A DNA stretch of 64,000 nucleotides from Microplitis mediator. Its lineage: Eukaryota > Arthropoda > Insecta > Hymenoptera > Braconidae. The stretch is taken from the NCBI RefSeq assembly GCF_029852145.1, contig NC_079969.1, positions 12,556,465-12,620,464 on the forward strand. Reading direction: 5' to 3'. The notes under the pieces are model-generated. The model was not told the DNA's origin, ran no database searches, and saw only the letters and a program-made list of their open reading frames with translations. The position numbers were made by a program, and so were the translations under genes. Numbering within the stretch: position 1 is the stretch's first letter; each line of letters begins with the position of its first letter. Shown here in pieces: positions 44,828 through 57,205 of the stretch.

Positions 44828-47800
44828 AACCTGTCGAGCATCCGCAACGTATTCGTGTCCAGGTCGAGGTTCACGCCATCATTTATCAATCCAGTACAGG
44901 GATAGCCCACGAATTGGACGCTACGATGGATGTGCTGACTGACAATTTGCTTGCGTTGCAAACTCGACATGATCAGGGTGGGTCAAGGATCTCCAATGGG
45001 TTTTGGCGATTTGAAGCAGGGCGTGCTCGGCCAATGGTTACAATCAGCGCTGTGGGAAGGTCTCGTATTGCCATTATTGACACTGGCGCTAAGACAACAG
45101 CGTTTGGATCATTTGCCAAGGAACTTATGGACTCAGGGTGTCCATACATGATGGAAGAAACTCCTACCAAGTTTGGGATGGCCAATCATACCACCGATGA
45201 GAGTGGAGGTGTGATTGGACCGGTATTTACATTGGATAATGTCGAAGAGGTGACATTCCCAATACATTATGTACCACCACTGGGGTCGTTAAATCTGATT
45301 GGGATGAATTTCATTGATCACTTCCAAATGCAATTGGACCTACAGCGGAATTTATGGCGAATACGCGATGGGGAATGGCATGAGTTGGCTCGGGAAACAT
45401 CCATTGGCCCTCGGAAGATAATTTGTGCGCTGCAAGAGTTGACTGACGGTGAAACAAAACATTTGCAGCAATTCATTGAACATCAGAAGAGTTTGATGGT
45501 CCCGGGATTGGGTCTGACGCATTTGGTCGATAATGATATCAGGCTGAAAAAGCATAAACCAGTCCAACAAAGGGTGTACAGACGATCGCCAGTGGTGTTA
45601 GAAGCTATGCAGGAAATTGTGGATCAAATGGTAATTGATGACATAATTGAACCAGCGGCGTCGTCAGAATGGCTAAGTCAACTGGTGATGGTAAAGACCC
45701 AATGGAAAATATCGAATGTGCGTGGATTTCAGAGATGTTAATCTAGTGACAGAACGTGACACCTATGGTTCACCTCCGATACATGAAGTATTGGATGGCT
45801 GTGGTGAAGCCCATTACATTTCAACAATCAATATGAATTCTGCGTACTATCAGATCCTGTTGACTGAACAATGTCGGCCATTTACAGCATTTTGGGTACC
45901 TGATAGAAGCCTCTATCAGTACAAGAGGATGCCAATGGGCTTATGCAATGCACCGGCGACTTTCCAGCGGGGAATCGATCGTATAATCACTCCAGATTTA
46001 AAACCATACGCTGCAGCGTATCTGGATGACATCATCGTGATCACTCCGACGTTTGAAAAGCACCTGGAGATACTGGCAGAAGTCCTGAGGTGGATACGAG
46101 ATGCAGGGTTTACTCTGAACTTCGAGAAGAGTAAATTCTGTCAATCTCAAGCTCGATTTTTGGGTTTCCTGTTGGACAAGGATGGGTTGAGGCCAGACCC
46201 GGAGAAGATCGAGCCTATTGTGAACTATCCGACGCCAAAGACTGTGAGACAAGTGCGAAGGTTCAATGGAATGATTAATTGGTATCATCGTCACCTGAAG
46301 AACGTCGCCTGCGTAGCTGTACCTCTATTCAGGCTAACACGTAAAAATACCCAGTGGAAGTGGACCGAAGTCGAGGAAGCTTCATTCCAGGCATTGAAAC
46401 AAGCTCTGGTGGAGGCACCAGTCTTGAGCACGCCTGACTGCTCCCTACCATTTGTGTTGTACACAGATGCCAGCCAATCGGGATTTGGTGCCGTGCTGGT
46501 TCAACGTGAGGACGACAAGGAACGATTAATTGCATGTGCCAGCAAATCGTTAACTCCAGCGGAAGGCAACTATAGCACCACAGAAAAAGAGTGTCTTGCT
46601 GTGGTGTGGGCAGTGAGGAAGTTTCGCCCGTACTTGGAGGGGTATACTTTCACGGTGGTGACTGTCCACTCGAGTCTCCGATGGCTGATGAATACACGAG
46701 ACCCCACAGGAAAGTTAGCCAGATGGGCTCTGGAATTGTCAGAATATGATATGCGGATTGAGTATCGTCGTGGGTCGGAAAATGAGGCCCCGGACGCATT
46801 ATCTCGACGATTCGAGGGAGATGATGACCTGGTAAATGAGTTACACGTTCTGGACGATGACGCAGAGGATGATTGGTACGTGGAAAGGTGTCAGCTCCTG
46901 GAAGCAGATCCGAACGCGATAGTTGGCTATCGATTCGAAAATGGGTGATTGTATAAGCGAGTCGCTGCGCCAATGGAAAGTTTGATTGCCGATGATGATG
47001 AAAATTGGAAACTGGTAGTACCGCCTAAGGATAAATGGTGGGTATTACAACAGGCTCATGACCACCCGCAATCAGGCCCCTCGGGAATCCGGAAGACCCA
47101 GGATCGTATCAAGGCACGATATTATTGGCCGGGTATGTCTAAAGACATACGTCACTACGTGCTGGAGTGCAAAACCTGCATCGCTTCGAAACCGGTCCAG
47201 CAAAAGCCTTTGGGGTTAATGGAAACCAGAGCGCCAATGGAACCGTGGGAAGTGGTAGCCGCAGACACCATGGCGTTTACCCGTTCGAAGTCGGGGTTCA
47301 CGTATCTGTTAATTTTTGAAGATTTGTATACCCGATGGATCAAGTGTGTCCCGGTACGAGCTGCGAACGGTAAAACAGTGGCTGGTAGCTTCAAACAAGT
47401 GGTTTTGAATCGATGGGGGACTCCAAAGGTGTTTTGGACCGATAATGGTCGGGAATACATCAATAAGGATGTGCAATCCGTAATAAACGAGTGTGGTATA
47501 CATCACATGACCACCCCGCCATACCACGCACAAGCCAACCCAGTGGAACGGGTAAACCAGAACATCAAGACCATGATAATGAGCTATCTGGAAGCCGATC
47601 ATCGGGAATGGGACAAATACATCTATGAGTTCCAGTTTGCGTACAATACGGCCAATCACGAAAGCCTGGGAGTGAGTCCAGCGTTTCTCAATTTTGGTCG
47701 GAATCCGTGTCCAATGAGATACTATGGACATGATAATGACGCAGTCACTATCAACGATAACGTGGATCGCGTGTCGTGGGTGGCTCGTATGGATCGTATG

Positions 47801-48169
47801 GTGGAATTAAGAGACGTAGTGTCAACCAAAATATCCGTCGTGCATCAGAACGGTACGCAGGATATTATAATCGTAACCGCCGAATGGGGGGCATTCGAGG
47901 TCGGGGACCTTGTGTATCGTCCAAATAAGGTCCTTTCTAAGAAAAGTGACCAAATGGTTGGGAAGTTGGCTCCGCGGTTTGTTGGTCCATTGGTGGTTGA
48001 CAGGGTGGTCACACCGGTGATTGTAGATCTGAAAACACTTGATGGCAAACTCGTGGGTCGTAGTCACATCAAGTTGCTGAAGTTGTTCAAATGTGCTGAG
48101 AATGTGCTGCAAGCGGCCGAGGATTCGATTGAGGTGTCGAGTATGAATGCGGTGTTGTTGGTTGCATGA
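44774..48169 (+). pseudogene. pol of the Ulysses-like element (PR-RT-RH-IN)
   Basis: The frame enters after the slippery site and runs to TGA 48167-48169. The protease has IIDTGAKT at about 45079. RT starts near VQQRVYRRSP. A frameshift at about 45700, in the PNGKYRMCVDFRD region, changes frame. Then come VDFRDVN, motif A (TINMNSAYYQI), PMGLCNAPATFQ and catalytic YLDD at 46019-46030. RNase H has LYTDASQSGFG (about 46461) and the STTEKECLAVVWA segment. TGA at 46946-46948 interrupts the linker. Integrase has HPQSGPSGIRK..C..C (HHCC, 47050-47180), AADTM (about 47262), TDNGREY (about 47440) and NPVERVNQ (about 47535) as the D,D,E triad, then AYNTANHESLGVSPAFLNFGR. All catalytic residues are present. 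Only two lesions over 3.4 kb suggest a young element. Confidence 0.92.
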
Positions 48170-48267
48170 TGATTCTCAATTGGTATATCTATGTCTATCT
48201 CTCATTTCTGTTACTTCCGCTTACTATCTATTGCTTCTGTTATTTTCGACATATCATATAAGTTGAT

Positions 48268-48736
48268 ATGGCTGGAAGAGCCAGTGTAGGTAATGTTGAG
48301 GAATTGTATTTAATTTCAGTAATGGCTTGTGTTCGTAACTACATTCACTACGGCGGAAGCCAGGGACGCCGTGCGTCGACAACACTTCAAAGAAGAGTGT
48401 ACTACACTGGGCACGTATGCTTGGAAAATGGAAGTCGGCTTTATTTTCCATCAACAATTAACCAAGTGGAAGCGCCAGTGGGCTGCGCGGGAGGTACCCA
48501 GTGGCTGTGCGAGATGCCAATCATGGGCACACTCCGCCCGTCATTGCAATAACCCACCATCGGAGATAAGGCCCTTTTGCGATGAATGTGTGGGGTTCTT
48601 CAATACCGATATCTGTCGTGGACCTCATGGGCGAGCACGATTGGCAGCCCGTGATTTCTGCGTGGTATGCTGCAGCAAGCGCATGCAGGACAATCGATGT
48701 CGGGGGTGTCATCGCAACGTTTCGGAGCAGCTGTGA
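48268..48736 (+). pseudogene. Third ORF: small cysteine-rich protein after integrase
   Basis: Located 99 bp after the pol stop. ATG 48268 starts MAGRASVGNVEELYLISVMACVRN in one frame. From about 48330 the neighbouring frame carries AEARDAVRRQHFKEECTTLGTYAW and then a cysteine-rich end: CARCQSWAHSARHC, CDECVGFFNTDIC and CVVCCSKRMQDNRCRGC, stop TGA at 48734-48736. Cysteines come as repeated CxxC pairs, like tandem zinc-binding fingers. A TTTAATTTCAG acceptor-like string ends at 48319, so expression by splicing is possible; otherwise one frameshift separates the two halves. No signal peptide or membrane segment is seen, so it is not envelope-like. Function unknown. Confidence 0.55.
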
Positions 48737-48774
48737 GCGTTGCCTCGACTCCCAACATTCACATGGGATCAGGC

Positions 48775-48968
48775 AGTATATACAAAATTTTATAAAATTT
48801 TATACTGAAAATGGCCTGGTAAAATTTTATGAAATTTCACAAAGTTTCATAAATTTTTATAAAATTTTGGAAATTTTTATAAAACTTTATAAAATTTGAT
48901 AAAACTTTGTAAAATTTGATAAAATTTTACCAGGCCATTTTCAGTATAAAATTTTATAAAATGTTAGT
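48775..48968. repeat. 190-bp fold-back, AAAATTTTATAAAATTTTAT modules
   Basis: Mirror arms read ATACTGAAAATGGCCTGGTA at about 48800-48825 and the complement TACCAGGCCATTTTCAGTAT at about 48927-48946; both arms and loop consist of AAATTTTATAAA-like units. It is probably a small MITE that may have truncated the gypsy 3' end. Confidence 0.7.
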
Positions 48969-49179
48969 ACTAAAATTTTGTAAAATTAGATTTCCTTTGA
49001 GGGTATGAGATTCAAAATTGGAAAAAAAATTTTTTTATTGACTTTTCCTCGAAAAACTGAAAAATAATTTTTTTACGTGTATTTTAAATGAGAAAATGAA
49101 TTTGTAAACCGCCAGCTCAATTTTTGAGATATTGAGCTGATTTTTTAGGAGGATTTTTTTTAGGTCCCAAAGGAAATTT
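48969..49179. other. AT-rich spacer, no gene
   Basis: No reading frame, repeat or motif is seen apart from A/T runs. Confidence 0.5.
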
Positions 49180-50515
49180 TGAGACTACACAAAAAAAACA
49201 GTTAACTTGAATCAAGGAAAATATTCTTGATTCAAGAAATTTTTTTTGATCTATTTGGAAAATAAGAATTTACTTGCCCCAAGTAAACAATTATCTTCAA
49301 ATTTTTATCTTGAATCAAAATTTTTTTTCTCACGCCAACATATTTTTACGCTTAAATCCAAAAATTTTCACTTGTTTCAAGAGTTTATATTTCTTAAAGT
49401 AAGAGATATTTGTTTGGAGCAAGATAAATTATTTTTTTGTTGCAATATTGCATTTTTTTAATTAATGAAAATAAAATTTCTCGGAACAAGTACTATTCTT
49501 TTTACGCAACTATTTTTGTATTCTCCGACCAAGAAAACAAAAGTTGCTTAAGCCAAGAGAAAAAATTTCTTGGGAGAAAAGATCGATATGGAGAAGGGGA
49601 AAGTCACCGGTGCTAGACAGCAGCAGCGAGAGTAGTTCGGTGCTCGCCACGAGATCGCGCCTACGACATGTAGTGTCTCTGGTGAGACATTTATTTCAGA
49701 AGTGTTATATTCCAAATTTCATTTTGTTCGGGTACTCTTCTGTCATTTGACAGAACTACAAGTACCCTTTTGAATTGTACTATAGTATATCCTATAATAC
49801 ATCATGATTCATGACTTTAATATTTAATATTAAAGTTACTTGAAATTCAAGTCTTGAATAATTTTGCTCGGAAAAAAAAACACAAATAATTACGTTTCAA
49901 ATAAAAACAAAAAATAAAAAAAATTCTCACGTCAACCTTTCGAAGAGAGAATACATTTTTGACTGAGAAAAATTTAAGTCCTCATTAAAGAAGCAAACTT
50001 TTCGAGCAAGAAATTTTTTTTTCTTGGCCCAAGCAACTTTTATTTTCACTTAAGAAATTTATTTTTCGGAGCAAGAGAATTTTTTTCTTGGGCCAAGGGA
50101 TTTTTTTTCAATCAAGACGTTTATTTTTTGGAGCAAGAAAATTTTTTGCTTGGGCCAAGAAATTTTTTCTTAGCCCAAGTTAACTTTTTTTCGTTCAAAA
50201 CTTTGAGTTTTTGGAGTAAGAAATTTTTTTTCTTGGGACAAGAAAAAGTTTTTTGGCCGAAGTTAAACTTTTTTTCGTTCGAAACGTTGATTTTTTGGCA
50301 AGAGGTGACTTCTTTTCTGTGGCCAAGAATTTTTCTCTTAAACCAAGCAATTTTTAATTTCGCTTCAAAAATAAATTTTTTTGGCGCAAGAGAATTTACT
50401 GTCTTGAACCAAAAAAAAGTTTTTGAATCAAGTGTTTTACTTTTATTAAATCAAGAAAGAAAATTCGGAAGACAATATTTTTCTTAAACCAAGTCAACTT
50501 TTTTTTCTGTGTATG
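49180..50515. mobile_element. 1.3-kb element of TTGATTCAAG/CTTGGGCCAAG modules
   Basis: The ends ACACAAAAAAAACAGTTAACTT and AAGTCAACTTTTTTTTCTGTGT are inverted. TTTAGGTC lies to the left and GAGACCTAAAG to the right, in mirrored sense. The interior is a series of short modules (CAAGAAATTTTTTTTCTTGG) that are each self-complementary. The dispersed repeat of 37436 recurs at 49548-49815. ORFs here are low-complexity Phe/Lys and not credible. Relatives lie at 39013-39230. Confidence 0.6.
49548..49815 (+). repeat. Dispersed repeat, copy B (partner at 37436)
   Basis: It shares CACCGGTGCTAGACAGCAGC-like and GTAGTTCGGTGCTCGCCAC blocks, and the ATTTGACAGAAC / ATACATCATGA end, with copy A. Confidence 0.75.
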
Positions 50516-51668
50516 AGACCTAAAGAAAAAAAAATCATTTTTTTTTTACACAACCTACTATATATATATATATATATATATATACAATATAACGCGCCGT
50601 TCTCCAACGATAGCGTCCGCAATTCTATGCCGATCTTAATGAAACTTAGTATACTTATTCCATGGACGATTATCTTGGATGAGTTCGAACACGAGTCAAT
50701 TCGGCCTATAAGTTAAGGTGACACGAATCGTAATCCGTGGACAATAGATCCGCGACGTAAAATCCGCGATATGAAATCCGAAGATATTCTATCCGATAGA
50801 CAAAATGTCCTTGGACTAAATATTCAAGAGACAAAAAATCCGTGACAAAATATCCTGTCGATAAATCTTATTCAGAAAAATATATTTTTAGTGAAAAAAT
50901 AATTCATGGTTTTCGATAAACGGGTACTGTACCATTCCAAGCATATGTGTTGACCTATTTCCAAAATAAGAAGTTAAGAAGTTGTGGTTGATTGAAATTT
51001 TGTAAAATTTCAAAAAAAAATTTGTTTGCTCATTCAACTGGATGTAACTTTTCAACGGAAAGAGATAGCTTATTTTTGTTCGATCTATGTGAAAGCTTGT
51101 TCGATTGCCTACAATTTTTACTATACAGCTCATTGATTTAACCATTTTTTCTAATAGATAAATGGTTTTGAACATTTACACAATATCATAAAAACTAAAT
51201 TTATGCAGGTTTTCACGTTGATTATAGCCAAAATTTCAAACCTATTACCTTGAAACTTGGTATACGTATTTTGAGGGTGACTACCTTGATTGAGTTTGAA
51301 AATGAACTTAATCGGTCAATTAGTTTAGAAGTTATAGCATTTCAAAATTTTCAAAATGTCCAAAATTCATATTTTTACTTATTCTTTTTTTAATATCTTT
51401 TGATTGTGATAACTTATCGACTTTATATCAAATTCATCTGAAAGCTCTTCAAATAAGCTTTAATTTTTATGCCTATATATGTGCTTAGACCAATGAAATT
51501 ATTTATTTTACCATTCATTTAATGAAATTTTGCTATTGCATTAGTTCTCCTACTTCTTAGTAAATTTATGGAGCTACTTAAATTTGTATTATTGCAGTGT
51601 GACACTGACAAAATCAATACATCTCACTTCAGTGGGTATTTCCAATTTTGTTTTATCGACAGTGTATA
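50516..51668. other. Non-coding repeat region with a GGTGACACGA arm
   Basis: A (TA)n run lies at 50561-50586. 50600-50715 and 51235-51350 are diverged direct repeats (AAACTT(A/G)GTATAC, GTCAATT). At 50717-50870 the sequence GGTGACACGAATCGTAATCC and the following GATCCGCGAC modules are related to the ends of the MITE at 53225, but the matching second arm is not clear. No gene. Confidence 0.5.
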
Positions 51669-53215
51669 TATAACAGGGTATATCTCAACCTTGCCAAGTT
51701 TGGCCCCTATATTAAATGATGTTAATAAGGGCGCCACTGGAAGCTATGACTCGGTCTTCCAGAACCGGAGATGTTATTTTAGAAGTTCAGGGTCGTTGAA
51801 AGTTATAAGAGTGAGGAGATTGAGGGATTAAATTTATTTGACACACACAATTTTATATCAATATAATTTTTACTTTTATTCAGTAATTGACAATTTGGCC
51901 CACCGGGCTTTTCTTTTACTGATAATTACTTGCACAAAATTTCGTCCACCGGACTTTTTATTAATTTTAAACGAGTCTCCTGGACTTTTATTATACTGGC
52001 CACCAGCCTGATCCCCTGGATCTTTTATAAAAACGCAATTTTAGTCCCCAGGACTTTATAAATATTGGCCACCGGCCTGATCCCCTGGATCTTTTAATTA
52101 AAACCGACATAGTCCCCTGGACTTTATATAAAATGGCCATTGGCCTGATCCTCTGGATCTTTTTAATTAAAACAGAATTTCTCCCCTGGACTTTATATTT
52201 AAATTAATTTCGGCAACTTGCCCGATCACCTGGATCTTTTTAATTAAAACAAAATTAAAATATATTCCCCTGGAATAATTAAATCTTTCAACCACACACA
52301 CACACACGTTATCAATTAATTGTCCCCAGGATTTATTCATTCACACACTTTTATAAATTAATTATCCCCAGGACACACACACTCTTTAATAAAATCATAA
52401 TTTTAATAATTGATCTCCCGACTATAATTTTATTTATTTTATAATTTTGTACTTAAATTTTTCCACGACTATAATTTTATTTATTTTATAATTTTTTACT
52501 TTCAGTTTTTCGAGTATCAAGTTGTTGAGTGAAGAAATTACTGACACTGAAAAACTGTCGCCCACGACTGACGCTATCTCTCTCTACTTCGCGCGTCTCT
52601 ACCTTTCTCTCTCTAGTTCGTGTATACATTAACTTCTCATTACCAATTTTATTTTTTAATTATGACTGACATCAATTTACCGATAAATTTTATTACTTAT
52701 TTTTATTTATTCTTTTATCACTATTTCTCAGCACTTTTACTTTTCTTTCAATTTTCAGTATTTTAAATTTTGTATTTATATAACATTCTTATTAATAAAT
52801 TGATTAATTTACTATATACACTTTCTTATTAACTAGATTTATTATTTATAATTTCTGGCCTTCTTGCCGAGAAATTAAACTTTTTAATTTAATTTTAATT
52901 GGTTAATTAATTCTGGCCTTCTTGCCGAGAATTCATATTTTATTTTAATCAACTCGGAAATGGCGACTGCCCACAAATTTCTTACTTATTATTTAATTAA
53001 TTATTCAATAAATTGTGGCCACCTGCCGACGATTTATTTACCTCCTAAAATTTTCTTTCCAGCGATCGTGGCGTCCTTCTTTGTTGCAGCCTTCTACCGA
53101 TTTCCGTCTGACTTGGTTCTTCCCTCCAACAATTTATTTCTCCGCAATATATCTGTGAACAGTTCAGTACAAATCAGTAAATTTTCTTTTGCGTATCGGC
53201 TACCGGCCGGATACA

Positions 53216-53500
53216 CGATTAATTGGTGACACGACCGATGATCCGAGGACAATTGATCCGCGACAATTGATCCTTACGACGATTGATCCGGCGATAAAAT
53301 GCGTGTAACATGAAAAATTACACCCTTTTTTCACTAATTTGTGTGTGAGTATATTTTTTATGTTACACGCACACAAAATTAGTGAAAAAAGGGCGTAATT
53401 TTTCATGTTACACGCGTTTTATCGACGGATCAATCGTCGCAAGGATCAATTATCGCGGATTAATTGTCCTCGGATCATTTGTTACGTAACCCGATTAATT
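53216..53500. mobile_element. 267-bp fold-back MITE with 9-bp duplication
   Basis: The element 53225-53491 runs GGTGACACGACCGATGATCC to the mirrored GGATCATTTGTTACGTAACC. Arms of about 125 bp contain repeated GATTGATCC/GGATCAAT modules. The 9-bp direct repeat CGATTAATT occurs at 53216-53224 and 53492-53500. A 9-bp duplication is typical of Mutator-like elements (known), and a Mutator-like transposase relic lies 4 kb away, though no shared termini were found. Confidence 0.8.
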
Positions 53501-53789
53501 AGTTTATTTAAATAATAGCTTCTAGAAGGTTCCACTGATAACCTCTCTAGAGTTTATGTAATTACCTGTAGATATGTACGTTGTCACCCGTCTGGTGTCT
53601 ATGCCGGTTCGTCCGCCTGTGTCTGTTTTCACCTCGTGCACTCACTTATCAAATCTAAGTTCGCGATCCTTCGGCCCTTATCGGAAAATCCACCACTCCA
53701 ACTTATTTTCTTAGTGGGTCTTGGGGACGAGCCCCTTAAATTTGTGCGCCCGGCGACGAGTCGATGAAATAGTAACGCATATGGGGTAG

Positions 53790-56653
53790 TACACTGCAAA
53801 TCCAAGTGTTTTATTTTAAAACACTTTAAGCGTTTAAATACTTGTAGTCACCAACTAAACACTATTTTAGTGTTTAAAGTGTAGTAAAAATTTTAAACGT
53901 TTAATTTTAACACACATAAAGTGTTTTGGATAATAAGGCACCTTAAGTGTTTAGGCATCAATACACACTTTAAGTGTTTAGTGTCATTAATTAATAATAT
54001 AAATATTTTTAAAATAAAAATAATAATTTTTCCATTGAAGTACAATCAATGAAATTTTTATAATGATATTTCTAATATTAAAAATAATAGTTGCCTTTAA
54101 ATAAAAGTCGTTATTGATTGTTGTCATATCCTGGAATCATATTTTTATTATCAGAAGATTCAGATAATTATTGCATCACACATTCAGCATAAAAGTAGAA
54201 ATGGAATTCAGTATAAATTAAAAATATATTTGTATTTTTATCCGAAAAAAAAGCTCTAAAAAATGTTTACACTTGAAAAAAAATAGAAACCATTGAAGTA
54301 ACTTTAAAATAACTGGTTATTTATTGAGTTATAAAAATCATTCAGAATCTGAAAATATACAGTATAATACAAATAATTAATTACAATAAAATAATAAAAG
54401 AATTCAAAAAAGATCGGCAATACATTTGATAAAAATTAGTTAAAATTCGAAAAATTAAATAAATAAATATTTATTTTCTTTCATTAAGTATAACATAAAT
54501 TTTATTATATTGTTCGAATGTTATTTTTAAATTATGTCCACTGCCATAGCATCTTCCAATTGTGACAATCCTTACAAATTTCCGCATTTGTTTTATCCAT
54601 CTTAAGAACTGGTATAGAAATTGAATAGTACCATTAATAGTCATAAAATCTATAATAACAGAATCTTAGGTTGATGAGCAAATTTTATTGTAGAGAAATT
54701 AATATTAAAAATTAATAATTTAATTTTCATTATTATTTAATATTTTTTTATTAAATTTCTTTAATTATTTTAAAAATGTTTATTATTTTCTAAATTTAAT
54801 ATTTAATAAATTATAAAAAACATTAAATTTAGAGAATAATAAATATATATTATATATGTACTTTATACAAAATAGTATTGGATTATTGATTTTAAATATT
54901 TATTATTTTTATTTAATATTCGATTGTAATTTTTATCACAAATTTTGTTTTAAATTTATTGATTTATTTTTTAAATATTAAATAATCAATAATAAATATT
55001 TAAAATTAATAATTTAATAATATTTAGTAGAAATTAGATTAAATAATAATATAATAATTTATATTAATAAATAATACATACGGATAGTTAACCTCAATTA
55101 TATTGGATCACTTGAAAAAGTATATAAGCACAATTTTCTTCACTAATATTTACAAATAAGTAATAAATAATATTTATCAAAATGTTCAATTTAAATCACT
55201 ATAGTGATTCAGTATACTGAATATAATTATTAAGCACATATACAATTCGCACTTTTAAAACACGTGTTGTGTATGTAGCAACTTCAACATTTAGTTTTCG
55301 TGTAAGCCCTGTGCGCGCTCATCATAAAGATGCGGATCATATATTAACATATATGATAGTACATTCAGTAATATATGGCCTAAGATTAAAATGAAAATAA
55401 CTAGAAAACAATGCGGAATTTGAATGAACTTTATTTCAACTAATTTGTTGGATATAAAATTGTCTATAAAAAAGATCCGATGACATTTTTTGATAAGTCT
55501 GATAGTTTTGCTGGAAAAGTAAAATGATCTAGAAATTTATTATAGATTTGACTTCCAGCTCCAATAATTTTTGAATGGATGGATTTATCGAAAAATGATA
55601 AGAGACCTTTTTTGTAGAGCGTTAAATTCCCTACAAGAATACGCTATAGACTCATTCATATGTTGTGCGAATGCCGAGCTAGAAAAATAAAAAATTTTTT
55701 TTCCCATGTTATTTAAATGGGAAATGGAGAATTGCGAATAGGCACCTCTTAATATTAATATTAAGAGCTTAAATTTTAATAGAATTTTTTTTTCATCATC
55801 TCAAACAATATTTTCACTGTAACTAAAGAAAAAAAAATAGTCACTTTTTTTGGACCACTCAAATGAACAGATATGATCATATCTAAGCGTTTTTTCCCGG
55901 GCTATTTTTTTCGATTCATCATATGTTTATTTTAAAATACTATTCCTTATTAATTACAGAAAGAATGTTATCAGAGAAAATACGCTGATACACAGAAACT
56001 TAAGTTTGAAGATATAAAAAATGTATTAGTTCAAGAATATCTCTATCGTCTTTTAAAATGAAAAATCTAACATTTATTTCATTAACAAATTACGATCGTT
56101 TAGAATTCATTGGATGATATGAACCGAGTTCAATCATTTGTAAAATTTTATTTTCAATACAAAAAAATACGTTTTGATACATCTATATCGTAATGCATAA
56201 ATATATTTGAAAATTATTACACTTTCATATTTTGAAATTATTATTTGTATCATTTGTCGATTGACAAAATTGATAGAATTTTTTTAAACTGTTTAAGAAA
56301 TTTAAGCGTTTTATAATGTATATGTTTTTAAGATTAAACGTATTTTCTGAAAAAGTGTTTAATTCCGGAATATTTTTTTTAATTTAAAACACTTGATGTT
56401 TTTTTAAACGTTTAAAGTAACAGTAAGCGCTTTATAATAAAACAGGTAGAAGTGTTTTTTTCTTTAAACGGATAAAACGTTTTCGGATTAAACACTTAAG
56501 TGTGTTACGCGAACCTTTAAAACACTTGTAATGACTTATGCGATTGTTTAAACGTTTATACCGTTTTACTTCTAAGCACTTTGTGTTAAAATAAAACACG
56601 TTAGTGTTTTCTGCAACTTAACTTCTGAGTTAAACACTTGGATTTGCAGTGTA
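53790..56653. mobile_element. 2.86-kb element, TIR CACTGCAAATCCAAGTGTTT
   Basis: The ends TACACTGCAAATCCAAGTGT and its complement are flanked by TA, nested in the LTR of copy 3. Several hundred bp at each end are dense in AAACACTT / AAGTGTTT strings in both orientations (left to about 53990, right from about 56330). The middle is extremely AT-rich, with no ORF above 60 codons, so it is non-autonomous. An arm-like fragment of the palindrome family (55400-55865) lies inside it, ending TTTTTTTGGACCACTC. Confidence 0.85.
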
Positions 56654-56726
56654 TGGGAAATTAATCAACCGCGGGAAATCAGGTTGATTTAAAGTTGTAA
56701 ATTTAAATTTTTACCCCGTTACATAT

Positions 56727-57205
56727 AAATGATATGATATATTAATAACGAGATTAACATTAGTTATGATGATAACATTCTCTATATCTACTGGTCGTTT
56801 GATATTCTATTAGGCTTTTCATTTCAAATATTAATACTAATTTCAAGTATGACACTTTGATATATCACAATCAAATTTTAATCTTAGATTATTTTATTAG
56901 TGGATTTTATTGACAGCAAATTATTGCCTTTGTCCTTATAGTAGAATTTTCGAGGAATAAAACCATAATCTATCATAATTCTTCGAATAGGATCCGAAAT
57001 ATCATTGGTCCGATATTTTTAATATATGCATAGGTATCTTTAAATAACGTCAAATCAAAACATATAGTGCATTACCATCAAAAATCCTTCTGAAGCTCAT
57101 TTAGTTAGCTTCAATTTTTGGCATTATGCTTCAAATTTTTTGATTTTTATTGTTTCATCATCTTGAGAACTTCAAGAAAATGTCAAAAAAAATTTTATTT
57201 CGTTA
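56727..57205. other. AT-rich, no gene seen
   Basis: No reading frame or repeat is assignable. Confidence 0.5.

Larger units (their letters stand above)
39383..48740 (+). mobile_element. Osvaldo/Ulysses-like Ty3/gypsy element, 3' truncated
   Basis: It comprises a 5' LTR of 2,925 bp, tRNA-Lys primer site, gag, a frameshift signal, pol (PR-RT-RH-IN) and a third ORF. The 3' LTR is not in the window; sequence after 48740 is unrelated. The very long LTR and Lys primer match the Osvaldo/Ulysses group (known traits), which is my basis for the name. Gag has six in-frame stops, and pol has one frameshift and one stop. Confidence 0.85.
51665..56726 (-). mobile_element. Solo LTR, TGTAACGGGGTA family, copy 3, with nested inserts
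   Basis: The LTR lies at 51669-56722 on the minus strand (ends TATAACAGGGTA and TACCCCGTTACA), flanked by TATA (51665-51668 and 56723-56726). After subtracting the nested MITE (53225-53491) and the 2.86-kb element (53790-56653) it is close to 2 kb like its relatives. It carries the inverted 70-bp repeats at 51990-52240 and the GGGCGCCACTGGAAG segment at 51730. It has no coding sequence; ORFs such as 52960-53229 are shadows. Confidence 0.88.

Noticed and set aside
42920..48112. Minus-strand ORFs across the gypsy element
   Set aside because: Antisense shadows of gag and pol with no homology of their own.
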